From contig NW_006921536.1 in NCBI RefSeq assembly GCF_000340215.1, forward strand, positions 1,637,582 through 1,701,581: a stretch of 64,000 bases of DNA. Reading direction: 5' to 3'. Shown one piece after another: positions 20,201-32,720 of this stretch (positions within the stretch are counted from its first letter, which is position 1; every line of letters starts with the position of its first letter). The stretch comes from Pseudocercospora fijiensis CIRAD86. Taxonomy: Eukaryota; Ascomycota; Dothideomycetes; Mycosphaerellales; Mycosphaerellaceae. The notes below the pieces were generated by a model. The model searched no databases, was not told where the DNA came from, and saw nothing but the letters and a program-made list of their open reading frames with translations. The position numbers were made by a program, and so were the translations under genes.

Positions 20201-23200
20201 TTAGTAACCTAACGTAAGCGGAAGCGAGCTATAAAAGAAGTTCTTCCCTTAGAGGGATCTAAAGCGCCTCGATAGGGCCGCTAATACGAAGCTGCGCTAG
20301 AATAATCGTTAATAAGCGCACTTCGGTAGCGAGGAAGCCTCGGAGCAGATTCCTTCTAAACGGGCCTATTATAGGGCCGAGGACGCTAACCTAGAATAGT
20401 TATAGAACCGGTCGTAGGACGCGGACGACTCCTAACCCGTTAAGTAAGGTTACTTCGGCGACCTAGGCGAAGATATATATTATTTAGACCCGTATTAGTC
20501 CGAGTATAGTGCCTACTTTAGCGGTATCGGTACTCCTCTCTCGCTCGCGGCGGAAGTCCCTTAAGAAATTAAGGTCCCCTCTAGTATTCGTCTATATCTT
20601 TTGTCCGCCTACGCCTATAAGATATATAGTTACAAATTCGCGTCGAGAAATCTCTTATACTATTACGTTCGTGCCGGCTACTCGAAGAAATTAGCGCCGC
20701 CGCCGCCTATATAGCAAAGATTGCTAGATAACCCTATAGTTTACCGATCTGTAGCGCTGCCGTTAGTATAGCGCAGCTACGCCTTTTGTAACTTTTAGTA
20801 TATAACGTTTTCCTACCGATTTTCGCCCTAGGGCGCTATAGAGTAGATTTGTTTAGATACTAGCTATACTATAACTCTCGCCGATAAAGCATTCGTACTT
20901 TAGTAGCGCCTCGATATCTAGATTCTCTATCTTCGTAAGCCGCTTAAAATTAGGGGTATCGTAGGAGCTTAGGCTATATCTAAGTATATTTAGTTAGATT
21001 TTTATATACTATTATAGCGTACGGACGGCACGGTAGCGCTCGCTTATATAGTCCGCGAGGTTTACCTAGTCCCGAGTCTAAAGGCTAAGGTCCTATAGGG
21101 AATAGACGCGGTCGCTATTAAAGGCATAAAGATTAACGTACTAGCGAGGAAGGTTACGGTAGCTAATTAGGGCAACGCTACCTTTAAGGTTAGCGTAAAG
21201 CAGAAAAAGGGTAAACCGGTCTTAAATCGCCCTATCCGCGTAGCAAACGATATCCTACTCCTACCTTATTTAGTAACTATAGTCCTAGTTAATTTTGCCG
21301 GCGATCTACTACGATAACGCGACTTCTTACTAGAAGCAGGATTAGTGCTGCAACTATATAGATCTACCTAGGGATTGTCTACTAGATCGCCGCCGTTAGT
21401 ATCGGTATATAACTAGTTAGTAGACTCGTCCTTCTCGTACGCGCAAGTCCGTAATAATTCTACCTCCGAAGCACTTCTAAAGGCCGGCTAGCGAATTAGT
21501 ACGCTGCTAGATTCTATCTTCGAAGGCGCTTTTTACGTAGACGCCGAGGATTATAGGCTAGCCGCGCTAAATCTAAACGCGCTAATAACAATAGCTAAGC
21601 TCGAGTAGAAGCACGACTTAGGTATAACTATCTACGGCGCGCCTAATCGGGCCGACGCAATCGCCGTAGTAGTAGAAAAATATCCTAAGCTCTTTACGGA
21701 TCGGCGCACGATTATTAACATCCCTAAGTCTAAATATATGCCGATTCCTACAACCCCTAACTACCTTAACAAGCTCCCTCCGCTAAAGGTAATTAATTTA
21801 GGAAAGCGAGATCGGGAAGTAGTCGATAAGATATACGAAGATCTCTATAACTAGGGCAAAATAGAGTTTACTACCGAACTAACACCCTTCGGGTTCCCTG
21901 TATTTATAGTTTAGAAGCGCGTATCCGATAGGAAGGGCGGCAACGTTAATAAGCCTAAGGCGGTAGTAGACATTCGCGCCCTAAACTATATATCTATACC
22001 GGACAGCTACTAGATTCCGCTCTAAGCCGACCTATTCGGCCTCCTAGTAGGATGCAACTATATTAGCACTATAGACTGCCTAACATTCTTCTACTAATAG
22101 GGAGTACGTAAGGAAGATCGCTATAAGCTAGCGATTAATACCTACCGCGGGTAGGAGCAGTTTAACGTAGCTATTATAGGCTACTCGAATAGTATCTAGT
22201 TCGTTTAGCGGAAGCTAGATCGCATCCTACGCGACTGTTAGGATTTCGCTTAAGCATATATCGATAATATCGTAGTATTCTCGCGGACGCTAGAGGAGCA
22301 TCTACGCTATTTAGAGGAGGTCTTTCGCCTATTAGACGCTATATCTATTAGTATTAGTCCGAAGAAGACATTTCTCGGCTTCCCGTTAGCGACATTGCTA
22401 GGCTAGTACGTTAGTAGGCTAGGTCTCGCGACGAGCGATAAGAAAATCGCTGCGATTACCTCGCTCTAGTTCCTAGAGTCCGTCTAGAAATTAGAATACT
22501 ACCTTAGCTTAACTAACTAGCTCCGTTAGTATATACCCTATTACGCGTAGATAGCCGCGCTTTTATAGGCCGAGAAGACTAGATTGCTTAAGGGAGCCCT
22601 ACTAATAGGCAATAGAAGATAGCGGCTCGTCGCGACGACTCTATTAGGAAGGAATCTAGAGCATCGCCTAGAATTAGTTAAGGCATTTAATTACCTCTAG
22701 TCTATATTTAGATCGCCTAAGTTTCTCTATTATTTCGACTACTCTAGACGACTTTACGCTAATATAGACTCTTTAAGGGAGTTCGGGTATAGCGTAGTAG
22801 TCTACTATATTAAGGGCGATCCGGAGCCGCTCTTCGACGAATACGGCAAGGCGCAACTATTCCCTCGCTACCGTATCTAGCCGATTCTGTTTCTTAGCCG
22901 TAGATTAAGTAACGCAGAGAAAAGGTACTAGCTAACCGAGCTAGAATACTCCGGGATTGTCTAGATAGTAAGAAAAATCGGCTATTTAATACACGCTTTA
23001 GCGTACCCTACTACGATCTTTACGGATTACTACGCCGTAGTAGGCCTTACTAACTCGGTCTCGCTAACTACGACGACCGATACGGGCAAATAGAACCTTA
23101 AGCTAGTACGGGCATCCCTATACCTGTCCTAGTTTCGTATTAGTATAGTATATCGCCTAGGCCGCATCTACCTAGTTCTAGACGCTCTTAGTCGCCTTCT

Positions 23201-24930
23201 CGGCGACCTCGAATCCCCTAAGAAAGATCCGGAGGCGGAAAATCTAGATCCCTTTACGTACTATAGGTACGGCGGTTTATCTAGTCTAGGGGCGTTCTAT
23301 ACAATCCTAGTAGAGATAGATCTAGCATTTAAGCGTAAGCTTTCGCTAGCGTACGAGCACAACGACTACTAGTCGATAGTATAGCGACTAGTACGCTGTA
23401 CGCGAGCGCGTAACGCGCTCGAGCGCTTATATCTCGATAGAGTAGATATCCCTACCGTTACGAAAGACCTAGTTCCGTACGATAAAGGCAAGAACCCGTT
23501 CGCTAGGGACGAGTTTAGCAACCCCTTAGGGATTAAGTTCTTTAAGCGAGACGACCTACTCTACTGCCGCGAATCTACGGCAGGTCGTAAGCGTTTATAT
23601 ATCCCTTAGTCTATAGTTAAAGACGTATTTGCGTAAGCGTACGACGATAGGCACTATTAAGGGTTCTATCGCTACTACGACCGGCTTTAAGCGTCTTTTT
23701 ATATCTAGGATATAAGTAGGAAACTCCGTAAATATATCGACTATTACTAGTAGTGCCTCTTAATCTAAACGTAGCATTATACGCTATATAGCGAATTACA
23801 ACCTATCCCGCTAACTAGAGGCGTCTTCTATACCGCTACGGTAGATCTAGTAACGGCGCTACTAGTTAGTCCTAGTAGTATAGATGCTATCCTTATATCT
23901 ATATACAAATTCTCTAAAAGGGTAGCGATAGTCGTAGGTCGTAAAGATTAGGAGGCAGTATAGTAGGGCGTAGCGTATATCGACTACCTCTGCCTTATAG
24001 ATATAAGCTTCCCTATAGTAATAATTGCCGATCGAGATCCGCGTTAGCTCTTAGGCTTTATAAAGGGTGTCTTCGACCGATTGCGTTCTAAGCTACTAAC
24101 TTCTATAGTATACTACCCCTAAACCGATAGGCAATCGGAAAGAACAAATTAGATAGTTAAAACCGCACTTCGATACTAGCTCTCTAAATACCTAGGCGAA
24201 GATTAGACGTAGTATATCGCTTCTCTCTAGGCTACGTTAAATAATTCCCGTAGCGCTATAACCGGATAGTCGCCTAACGAAATCGTAATAGAGAAGCGTA
24301 CAAACCTAGACTCGATTATATACTTAGACGATTACCCGGACGAATTAGCGGCAGCCTAAGGTAGGATCTAGAAGGAAGCCTAGGATGCGATAGCGTAGGG
24401 AGCGATAAAGATAAAAGAACGATATAACGCTAAGTATAAGCTACTAATACTACGTCCGGGCGACAAAGTTATGCTTAAGCTCTCCGTTAGGCTCGGTTAT
24501 TCGGGCTATAAGGTTCTAAGGTAATTACAGAAGTTCGGCTATCGTCGCGAAGGTCTATTTAAGGTACTCGAGCGTGTCGGTCGGCTCGTATACCGTCTCG
24601 AGCTACCGCCGATTATAAAAATCTATCTAGTAATCTCTATCGCGTATCTTAAGAAGGCCCCGTCGGAGCTAGATCCCTTTAGACGAAAGGCTAATTACGA
24701 ACTACTACTAGTAGCTATAGAAGAAGCACTTAGCGATTGTAACGAAGGAGATTCTTACGAGATAGAGAGGGTGTTCGATAGACGCACAATCGTTCGCCGT
24801 AGCAAGCCGATCCGCTAGTTTCTAGTTAAGTAGCTCGGCTATAGCGACGCCTATAACGTTTAGTACGATATCGATAATCTAGAAGCCGCGCGAGAATTAG
24901 TCGAGGCGTTCGAGTAAGCGCATCCCGAAG
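17217..24930 (+). pseudogene. Gag-Pol polyprotein of the Gypsy element
   Basis: A single frame (same phase throughout) is interrupted almost only by TAG, with a few TAA. Gag-like part: about 17.2-20.3 kb, with a repeat region at 18.73-19.05 kb. Protease region: about 20.9-21.4 kb. Reverse transcriptase: about 21.79-22.5 kb (TPFGFPVFIV, DIRALN, YIDNIVVFS at about 22257; the family's YxDD has become YIDN). RNase H: about 22.75-23.2 kb (FLSRRLSNAEKRY). Integrase: about 23.55-24.35 kb (TDRQSERTN). Chromodomain: about 24.77-24.92 kb (FLVK.LGYSDAYNV.Y). The order RT-RH-IN-chromodomain defines a chromovirus. Not functional. Confidence 0.85.
18732..19050 (+). repeat. Tandem 96-99 bp repeats inside gag
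   Basis: Three units start at 18732, 18831 and 18927 (the last incomplete). Each begins GCT(A/G)CCTAG-like and encodes about 32-33 residues with a Q-x-Y-A-x-G core, then KPKRN and NAS. Unit lengths of 99 and 96 bp keep the frame. Confidence 0.75.
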
Positions 24931-25199
24931 ACGAGTAACCGCCTTAGAAGAGTATTAGAAGAGTAGTCTAGAAAACGCGCTATTGTTAGCCTTTTTTAGA
25001 CAAAATGTAGCCGCGTCGGTCCGAGCGCTAGCGCGGCAACGCGGCTTCTACGGAGTCGTAACGCGCTTATACCGGTAGCTAACCTATTCCTACCGCGCTA
25101 TCTTAGACTCTAACCGTTATCGCAGACGGTAACCGGCCCGAGTTGCCGATAGTCGCTATCCTATCCGTACTATTAGTATTAATTTTAATATCCTAATCC

Positions 25200-28100
25200 G
25201 GATTCTCGATTAGAATATATTCCTTACCTTTTTATAGTAGAACGTCGATATTTAGTTTCGCTCGGCGAGCGCGATATTAGAGGCGCCTACGATAGAGCCG
25301 GTTCTAGGAGAACCGTTATAGTAAGTATAAGAAAAGCAAGTTCTCGCAGTAGGCGTTTCCTTTAGAGAAGACGTATAGTTTATAGTAGACGATATTAAAG
25401 CATATATTACGAAAATTGCCGGCCTACCGACTTAGACGGTTAGCGTTAGAATAAGCCTAATATATACTAATAGCCTTTTAGAGGATATAGGAAACGGATT
25501 GTTTGCAATTACCGAGACTAGAAAGGAAGGCTATCGTTGCTATAAAGGAGGCCGAGATCCCCCCTATTACTTGCGCTAGAAGAAGGAAATACCCTAGGAA
25601 ACCGCCGAAGCCCGTAGGTAGATCTTAGCCTATCTTTTATTAGGCGACTTATAGCTCGTTACTCTCTACTCAGCGGTAGCTAAGGCCTTTGCTTAGCCGA
25701 CCTACTCTGTTTTCCTAGCTGCCGAGGCACTCGTTATAGACGGCTACGTCTTTCTCCGTAACGGCGCATACTATTATATTACTAATAGAGGCGTAGAATA
25801 CTACGGCTAGATACTCGCCGACCGCGAGGCTAAGCGCCGCGTCGCCCCTAGCAATAGCCTATTTATTACCGGCCGTACCCTAGAGGTTGCTAAAGACCCC
25901 GAGGATAGCGAACTCGACGCCGGTTAGGAAGATATTAGTTAGGATGCTAGGGAGAATAGAGCCGATAGTAACGAGCGGAGCGGCGATCGGGAAAATACTA
26001 GAGAAAAGGGTAGTAGAAACGACGCTAATAAGGGCGAGCTAGATAGTAATTAGAAGAAGAATAAAGCGTAGCGGGATAGTACTAACTTAGAGGACGATTA
26101 AGGTAAGAATAAGGCGGACTAGATAGAAATAGAGGACTACTTCGCGGCCTATCCTAACGAGCCCGGATTAAACAATACTAGCCTAACGATTAGACAATTT
26201 AATACGGCCTAGCGTCGCTAGTTCGCTAACGCGAGACTAATCCTCCCTAATTTAGCCCTTAAGCTGCCGCGCGATGCGAGTTTTGCCTACTTACGCGCCT
26301 ATACGCTAGTAGTTATCGTAGTAGCGAACCCGACTTACTCCTTTATGAAAGCGAGTTAGAGAAGCGCTATCGAATCGCTTACGACTAGGCGTAATTAGAG
26401 CGCGACGTTAGTAGCCTATCTGTTCGACGGCGCTTAGTAGGACACTCTACTACTTCGCGGCTATTAGATCTTCTAAAAGATCGACGCTATCTAGCGCGAT
26501 AACCCGGCTTAGTTATAGAACCTATACCTCGATACGTAGGACTTCGTACCTAAGAGCGCTAATACTACGGATGCGATCGAGGGAGAGTATATCTAGCGCT
26601 ATCGACCTAACTACGCGTACCTATAGGACTATACTAAGGGCGATACCTATTATTTGCGTTACAATTAGTATAACCCTACCGCCGATATAGGGCTAGACGT
26701 ACTAGAAGCTCTAAGGGACAGATACGAAAGCGTATATAAGACGCTTAATAAGGCTCTTAAGGAAGCACGCGCTCGGTTAATAGGCCTAGAATATTCGATA
26801 GATAACGGACCGTAGGTAGAGCGTACGTCGACGTTACGAGTAGTACCGGCGATCTTATTATCGTTAGAATAATTAACTTTACCTCCGCGGTCTCCGTAGC
26901 TACTACCGAAGTTGCTAGGATAATCGACTTTAGCGCAATAATAATCGACTTTACCGCCGCTATCTCCGTAGTTCCTAGCCGCACTACTAAAATTGTTATT
27001 ACCTGTACCGTAGCTACGATCTTAAGCGCTATTCTCGTACTCGTAGGCCCTACCGACATCTCGATTACGCGCTTAGCCGGCGTCTACGCGTTCTCGCCTA
27101 CGACCCGCGTCCCTAGAGGCGCTACTGCTAGTACTCTAACTATTACGATCGAGACTACTAACTAACGATATAATTACTAAGCGAATTATTTATTTCGCTC
27201 TACCTTTGCCCGATCGTCGGCCCTAATTATACTAATTCCGGCGCGACGCCGAATTTACTTAGTACTAGCGTACTATCGACGAGTTAAGAACGCGCGGCTT
27301 CGTCGGACAGTCGGAAACGCTAGAGGCCGCTTGCATCCGCTAGCTAAAAGAAGTAGAGAAGTGCGACTCCTTAGTAGCTAGAATCCGGTCTATAGGCATT
27401 AAGGGCGACAAGGAGTTTTATAGTAACCGTTACTACGATAGAGCGTAATATATCTTCTAAGCTTTATTTAAACAGGACGTAAACGGTGCCTTACTAGAGC
27501 TATTTCGCCTAAATAAGCCTTACGATTAGTAGGTAGAATATATTTAGGCGCGCTTAAAGCTCTATCTGCTCTATCTAAAGTTATTATATTACGATAACCC
27601 GATATAGATCCCTACCGAACTGTATTACTATACTACGTAACTAGTATACGACGTAGACGCTACCCTTTAGGAACGCGAATACGATAAGCTAGTTACGACC
27701 TTCCGTATCCTAGATAGCGGCCTAGAACTCGACTACTCTATTTTCCGTACGCTAAAGTTAATCGAGAAGTGTAACTATCCGGACAACGAGCACGATCTTC
27801 CTAATTATACCGATCCTATAGCGGAACGTACCCTTATTCGGTTGTATACGCGTAGAGCCCTCGATACTGACGGCCGTCTACTCGATTTTCTAACGTTAGA
27901 TACGAAATTTAGAGGAATTTTCCCGCGATTAGTAACGTTTTAGTCCGCGTACTTGCGCTACGGACTAGACGCCGTTAACGATTAGCCTCTAACCGACTAC
28001 CGCTTCTTCGCGCAACTACTACCTTTACGATATCGCGCGATCGGTCTCGCCGTCCGCTAATTTATATAAAACGTATAGCATCTACTAGTGCTCCCGCTTA

Positions 28101-30067
28101 TTATAGCCTATAACTAGGTCGAAGAGACACTTCCGTTCGACTATATCGTCGCTATTATAGGTAACGGACGCCCCGCCCTATATATCTATACTATCGACGG
28201 TTCGGATATTACCTATTATATCCGAGGCGTCGACCGCGAGGTTAGTACGAGAATTGCCTAGGAAAAGGGTAGTAAGGCCGATCTTACTAACGCTCTAGTC
28301 TACTAATTCCTATTCGACCCTATTATAGGTCGACTTTCTATACTTCGCTTCTCTCTAGAAAACGCGTAAATTAGCGACCGATATGTCTATATACTAATAT
28401 ATATAAAGGTCGCTAGCCTTATTAGCGCCGAATAGCTATAGCGACACTAGTTAACGACGTTTAATGCTTAAGGTCTCCTATTGCCGTAGCGTCGCTAGTT
28501 AGGCGAACCGGCGGTTACTTAGAACGTTAAGGATTACTATTAGCGCTATGTCTACGTATACGGCGTCTATTCTTTATAGGAAGAGAGCTATACCGCCGAC
28601 CTAGTCGACCCTAATAAGATATACGACGATATAGTAATATACAAATCGTACGGATATCCTTAGGTTCTAGTAGGATATCGCGAGTATATAAGCTACGCCG
28701 AGGCCAAACTTAAGAAGATCCCTATACTTACTCTCGATAAGAAGATCGCCGTCGATTAGGACGCGATCGTATAGCTATCCTTTAGAGATAAGGACTATAT
28801 AAGTAACCTATTTAAGGCCTATATAGACAAGATTATAGCGAACCTACCCGCTAGCTTTAGAGTGCCCTTAGGAATCTTAAAGAACTAGCCTAAGAAGAAG
28901 ATAAACAAGCAACCGGTACCTAACGCCTTTATACCGGTAGCTACGAGAGATAACGTAGTTAATTCGCTCGCGGATCGTAACGAGAGCGCTCGTTAGTATA
29001 ACGTCGACGAGACGTAGGACCCGGTATCTTCCTACCTTATTCCTAACGATAACTATAAGCTAGATAAGGGTAACACTACGAACGCCGTTACTTTCGGCAA
29101 GATTCTACCTTAGGCCGCCCTACCTCCGTCGCGGAGCTAAAATAACAGGTCGCGAGGCGGCCGCGTTAATAAATAGCTAGAGGCCGATAAGCTAAGTCGT
29201 ATATAACTACGCGCAGATAGTAACTATAGTATGCTACTACTACCGCCGCCGTCGCGTAAGGAGAGCAATAACACCGAAAATACCGCTATATTTACTAGCG
29301 CGATCGAGTAGGTAGACCTTAAATTGCCGCTACTTCCGACCCTGCCTCTCTATACTCTAAGCGGCGCTAGAGGCTGCCTATAACTAGTAGTTAATTAGAC
29401 GATGCTTACTAACCGCTCCCTTAACTAGAACGCACTTCTCGCTTATCGATAGGCTAAGTATTACGACTACCTTATAGCGTAGATAAAGGATAGTAGAGAT
29501 ATAATGCTAGTAACGGCCGCTTAGAACCGCGTAGTAATATAGGTCGCGCTTTAGACTAGTAAGTAAAACATAGCGCTCCTTGCGGACGATTTTCTCCGCG
29601 ATACTACCGGCAACCTACCTACCGTCGCCTTAGTTCTAGCCGATTCGCTAGCAATTCTCGGCGGTAGTATTAGTAATGCTACTAAAAAGGAGATTAACGG
29701 CCTATAGGAGGTAACCGATCGATACCTAGGTAAATACACTTTAGACCTAGACGCCTGCTATAGCGATAGCTTAATCGATTTTAGTAAGCTTACGAAGAAG
29801 ATAATGCCTAACGCGGCGCTAGATACTACCTACGAGACGGCGGCGCATATAGCTAAGGTTATAGGCCTATATAACAGCATCGCTAAGGAGATAGATCTAT
29901 ACGTCCTCTATAAGAAGGCTACTATTATACCGACCGTTACTCGGCTAGAGCCCTCTATAGAGACCCTAGAGTCGAAGCGCAAGCGTAAGCGCGATACCCT
30001 TAACGCCTAGGCCGACGACGGGTCGCTATCTACCCCTAAGCGCAGTAGAAAGCATCTATTAGCATAA
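25200..30067 (+). pseudogene. Third long reading frame of the Gypsy element (unknown protein)
   Basis: One frame, shifted from that of pol, stays free of stops other than TAG and a few TAA for about 4.87 kb (about 1,620 codons) and ends at the TAA at 30065-30067, less than 200 bp before the right LTR. Recognisable sub-regions: a charged, Asp/Asn/Lys-rich stretch (about 25.9-26.1 kb), a compact, Tyr-rich stretch (26.15-26.8 kb), a Pro/Leu-rich stretch (26.8-27.2 kb), a long globular-looking part (27.25-28.9 kb) and a basic tail with KRKRKR (about 29.98 kb). No domain was recognised, no signal peptide or membrane run of an envelope protein was seen, and no retroelement enzyme motif is repeated in it. 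The start is uncertain; an ATG at 25005 lies in the pol frame. Confidence 0.7.
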
Positions 30068-30239
30068 GTATTAGTATACGACTAACAGGATATAGTATAG
30101 AAGTTACTTATTAGTATAAGCATTAGTATACGATTAATAGGATATAGTACAAATAGCATAAGCATTAGCATTAGCAGATATAGTACTAAGAAGCATTAGG
30201 CGGCGTATTATATACGAGGGCATATAAGTCTTTCCTTTT

Positions 30240-30250
30240 AGGGGGGAGGT
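30240..30250 (+). other. Polypurine tract of the Gypsy element
   Basis: AGGGGGGAGG lies immediately before the TGTTAC start of the right LTR, the usual site of plus-strand DNA priming. Confidence 0.8.
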
Positions 30251-30421
30251 TGTTACGGTTTAGATAGTAGTACGGCCGATCCTACTCCGGATACTATCGA
30301 TCCTACCGCAGATTAGGACGATTAATATATATAGTTTCCTAGGCTAGTAACTAACTAACAATCAATTATCTTTGTATACTAGAATCGTGTCCGTCTCCGC
30401 TCTATAAAGCGTATCCTAATA
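30251..30421 (+). repeat. Right LTR of the Gypsy element
   Basis: 171 bp, starts TGTTACGG and ends CCTAATA, followed by TACTT. Differences from the left LTR are transitions, as expected from RIP. Confidence 0.9.
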
Positions 30422-30426
30422 TACTT

Positions 30427-30860
30427 CTCCTACTTAGTCTAGATATAGAGCTTAATCTCGTAGACTAATAATAACTTTGTTACTAGTTTGTAGACCGTTA
30501 AAGCCTATCTAAGTAATCGAAGCGCCTTACTTGCTAGCTTCTCTAGTTGATTAGTTACTTTATTAAAGTCTATATAGAGGAAGTAGTTATAATAGTCCTA
30601 GGTCCGATCGATACTACTATCTAGTAGCTCGTAGGCGTTAATCCGGTCGACAATCTAGTCTATAAACGTTATCTCGGCTTCGAGGAATTCCTAGTTAGAC
30701 TAGGCATCCGTAATAGTAGTATATAGGTTAGGTTTACTATAGAACTATATCTTAGTTATACTCGTAAGCTTGACTTCTATATACTAAGTATAGATTAAAT
30801 AGCGGCAATAGTATGCCTGTACTTTAAGGTCTAATAAAGCTAAAGCTAAAGCTAAAGCAG
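30427..30860 (-). pseudogene. N-terminal half of the outer transposon's minus-strand frame
   Basis: The minus strand reads as a frame with helical, Leu/Lys-rich segments (ASKALRLLRQALTVYKL with TAG read as Gln). At 30427 it is cut by the Gypsy element and continues at 16715. The function is unknown. Confidence 0.55.
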
Positions 30861-31599
30861 GTATTAGTAGACGTTACGAGAGGCTCCGAGATCTAGCATT
30901 TAGTATTCGAGTTGTTAGCTTATAAAACTAACTAGCAGCATTACGTATAGCATTAGCCGCCTTAGGTATAGAGAGGAACGCATTAAAGCCTCGTACCGTA
31001 CTCGCGGAGCTACTCGTAGCGGCGGCTACTAATTGCTCGCGAACAAATTGCTCGCTTAGTAGATCGGGATTAAGAAGGCCGCATTATAAATAGTATCGGT
31101 ATTTACTATATATCTTTGCATAGTCGACGCCTGATTTAGTGTAATAGGTGCCCTAATTAGTAGGCATTATTAGATAAATAGAGGTAGAAATAGTAGAGGT
31201 TTAAGAAGGTTATAAATAAAATCGAACTAGAAAAAGCGACTCGCTATATACTCGCGGCCGGCTCGTAGATCGGAGATTAGTATATATTATTTGCAAACTT
31301 AATTAACCTAGCTTCCTAATTCCGAGCCGCCGCTAACTAACTACGTACTGCTAATAGCTTATCTAACTCTATTAGTTCCGGCTCTAACCCTATAGCTATA
31401 TACTCCTTAGCTAGCCCTCGAAGAAGCAAGTAGGTAGAGCGGTAAAGGCGCTCTATATTATCGCTATTCTCGCTACTACTTACTAGATACGAGAAGCTAT
31501 AAATCTACAATGCTGTCTTATACTAAGAAAGCGTAGCCTCGGGCAGGTAGGCTTTAAGATCTAGGAATTAGCGAGTCTATTAGCGAGTCTATAGCGAGT

Positions 31600-32720
31600 C
31601 TGTACTATAGAATCTAATATATACCGAATCCTTAAAGGTCTTGCTCTATATTATTAAGTGCGCCGTTAGGTATAGGAATACTTTAATAAGAATACCCGCT
31701 AAGCTCTAGATAATAGTATAGAATATACGGAATACCTAGTATAACGTATAGTCGATTAGCCTGCTTCCGGATACGATAGCTATTCTAGAGGTAAACAAAT
31801 TCGAGGACTTTATAACGTATAATTAGTATATAGATTGCAAGGAAGGCAATCCGATCCGCTAGTAGTTTAGCATCGTATAGTAACTCGCGTAGTAACTCGT
31901 AGAAATAGCCCCTCTAGCTATTTAGTATAGGTACTTACTAACGCTACTATGCCTTAATCCGCTAGTTTATCTTACTCGTACTGTATTTAAAGCAGTCCTC
32001 GAAGGCTAGCGGTTGTTCCGGGTTACTACGAGTCGTAAGGCGAGTCTTATAGTAAGTATCCGCGGCTAGAATCGTCTCTACCCTACGGTCTAATCGAATA
32101 ATCTATAGCATTATACTACTATTCTAGATCGTTGTAAGGTATTAAGCTAGTATAGAGACAGCTGTCCGGCTAGTAATGCCTATATAGATCTAGACAATAT
32201 AACGCGAGTAAATATTAATCGCTACGTAGATCTATATCCCCTAATACTCGAATTTATAGTAAGCATCTATTAATATTGCGTAACTAGGGCCGGGTATAAT
32301 AATCGCTCTATAGTGCTCTCGCGCCCGCTCGCGGCGGACTCGTAACCCTTTAGGATTTAGCAAGGAAGCTATATAATATAGCCGATCTCTACTAATAATA
32401 TTATATTTAGACCTAATATAGGTGTATAGGTACCGTCGGCTAAAGGACTCTACTATAGACTTCTCGAGCTCTTTCTATAAGACCTCTACTGTCTATTCTT
32501 CCGCTTCTATCTATCTATCTATTAATAATGCCTTCTTTAATCTAAGCTTTTAACGTATTCGTTAATATCTCCGCTAGCTAATCTTAAACCTATCCGCCTA
32601 TAGTACTCGAACCGCCTCTTTATTAGTTAACCGTAGAACGTAGAAGGTATATACGACCCGGATCTTTAGTGCCTTAATATCGTTAACTCGGTAATAGTAA
32701 GTAGAGTAGCTATAATTAAT
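31600..32720 (-). pseudogene. DDE/integrase-core transposase of the outer transposon
   Basis: The minus-strand frame is broken by RIP stops. An N-terminal helical, helix-turn-helix-like part is followed by an integrase-like core: PGPSYAILIDAYYKFEYQG then IQIYVAI.IYSRYI (about 32.17-32.3 kb, first Asp), then IIRLDRRVET (about 32.07 kb, second Asp region), and a C-terminal part with NGALNNIEQ (about 31.65 kb). This is the pattern of the uncharacterised fungal proteins with an rve-type integrase core domain. Not functional. Boundaries are approximate. Confidence 0.6.

Larger units (their letters stand above)
16721..30421 (+). mobile_element. 13.7 kb Ty3/Gypsy chromovirus-like LTR retrotransposon, RIP-mutated
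   Basis: Complete in structure: 171 bp LTRs (16721-16891 and 30251-30421) beginning TGTTAC and ending TAACA or TAATA, a 5 bp target duplication TGCTT (16716-16720) / TACTT (30422-30426, one RIP-type change), a candidate primer site TGGTAGC just after the left LTR, and a polypurine tract AGGGGGGAGG just before the right LTR. Inside are a gag-pol frame (about 17.2-24.9 kb) and a third long frame (about 25.2-30.07 kb). The size is large for a fungal Gypsy element (commonly 5-8 kb). It is dead: the frames hold many TAG stops and the RT motif reads YIDN. Confidence 0.9.

Noticed and set aside
26757..27059. Open frame of about 100 codons on the minus strand within the Gypsy element
   Set aside because: It lies antisense to the long third frame. 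RIP-changed sequence is rich in TAG/CTA on one phase only, so chance open frames on the other strand are expected.
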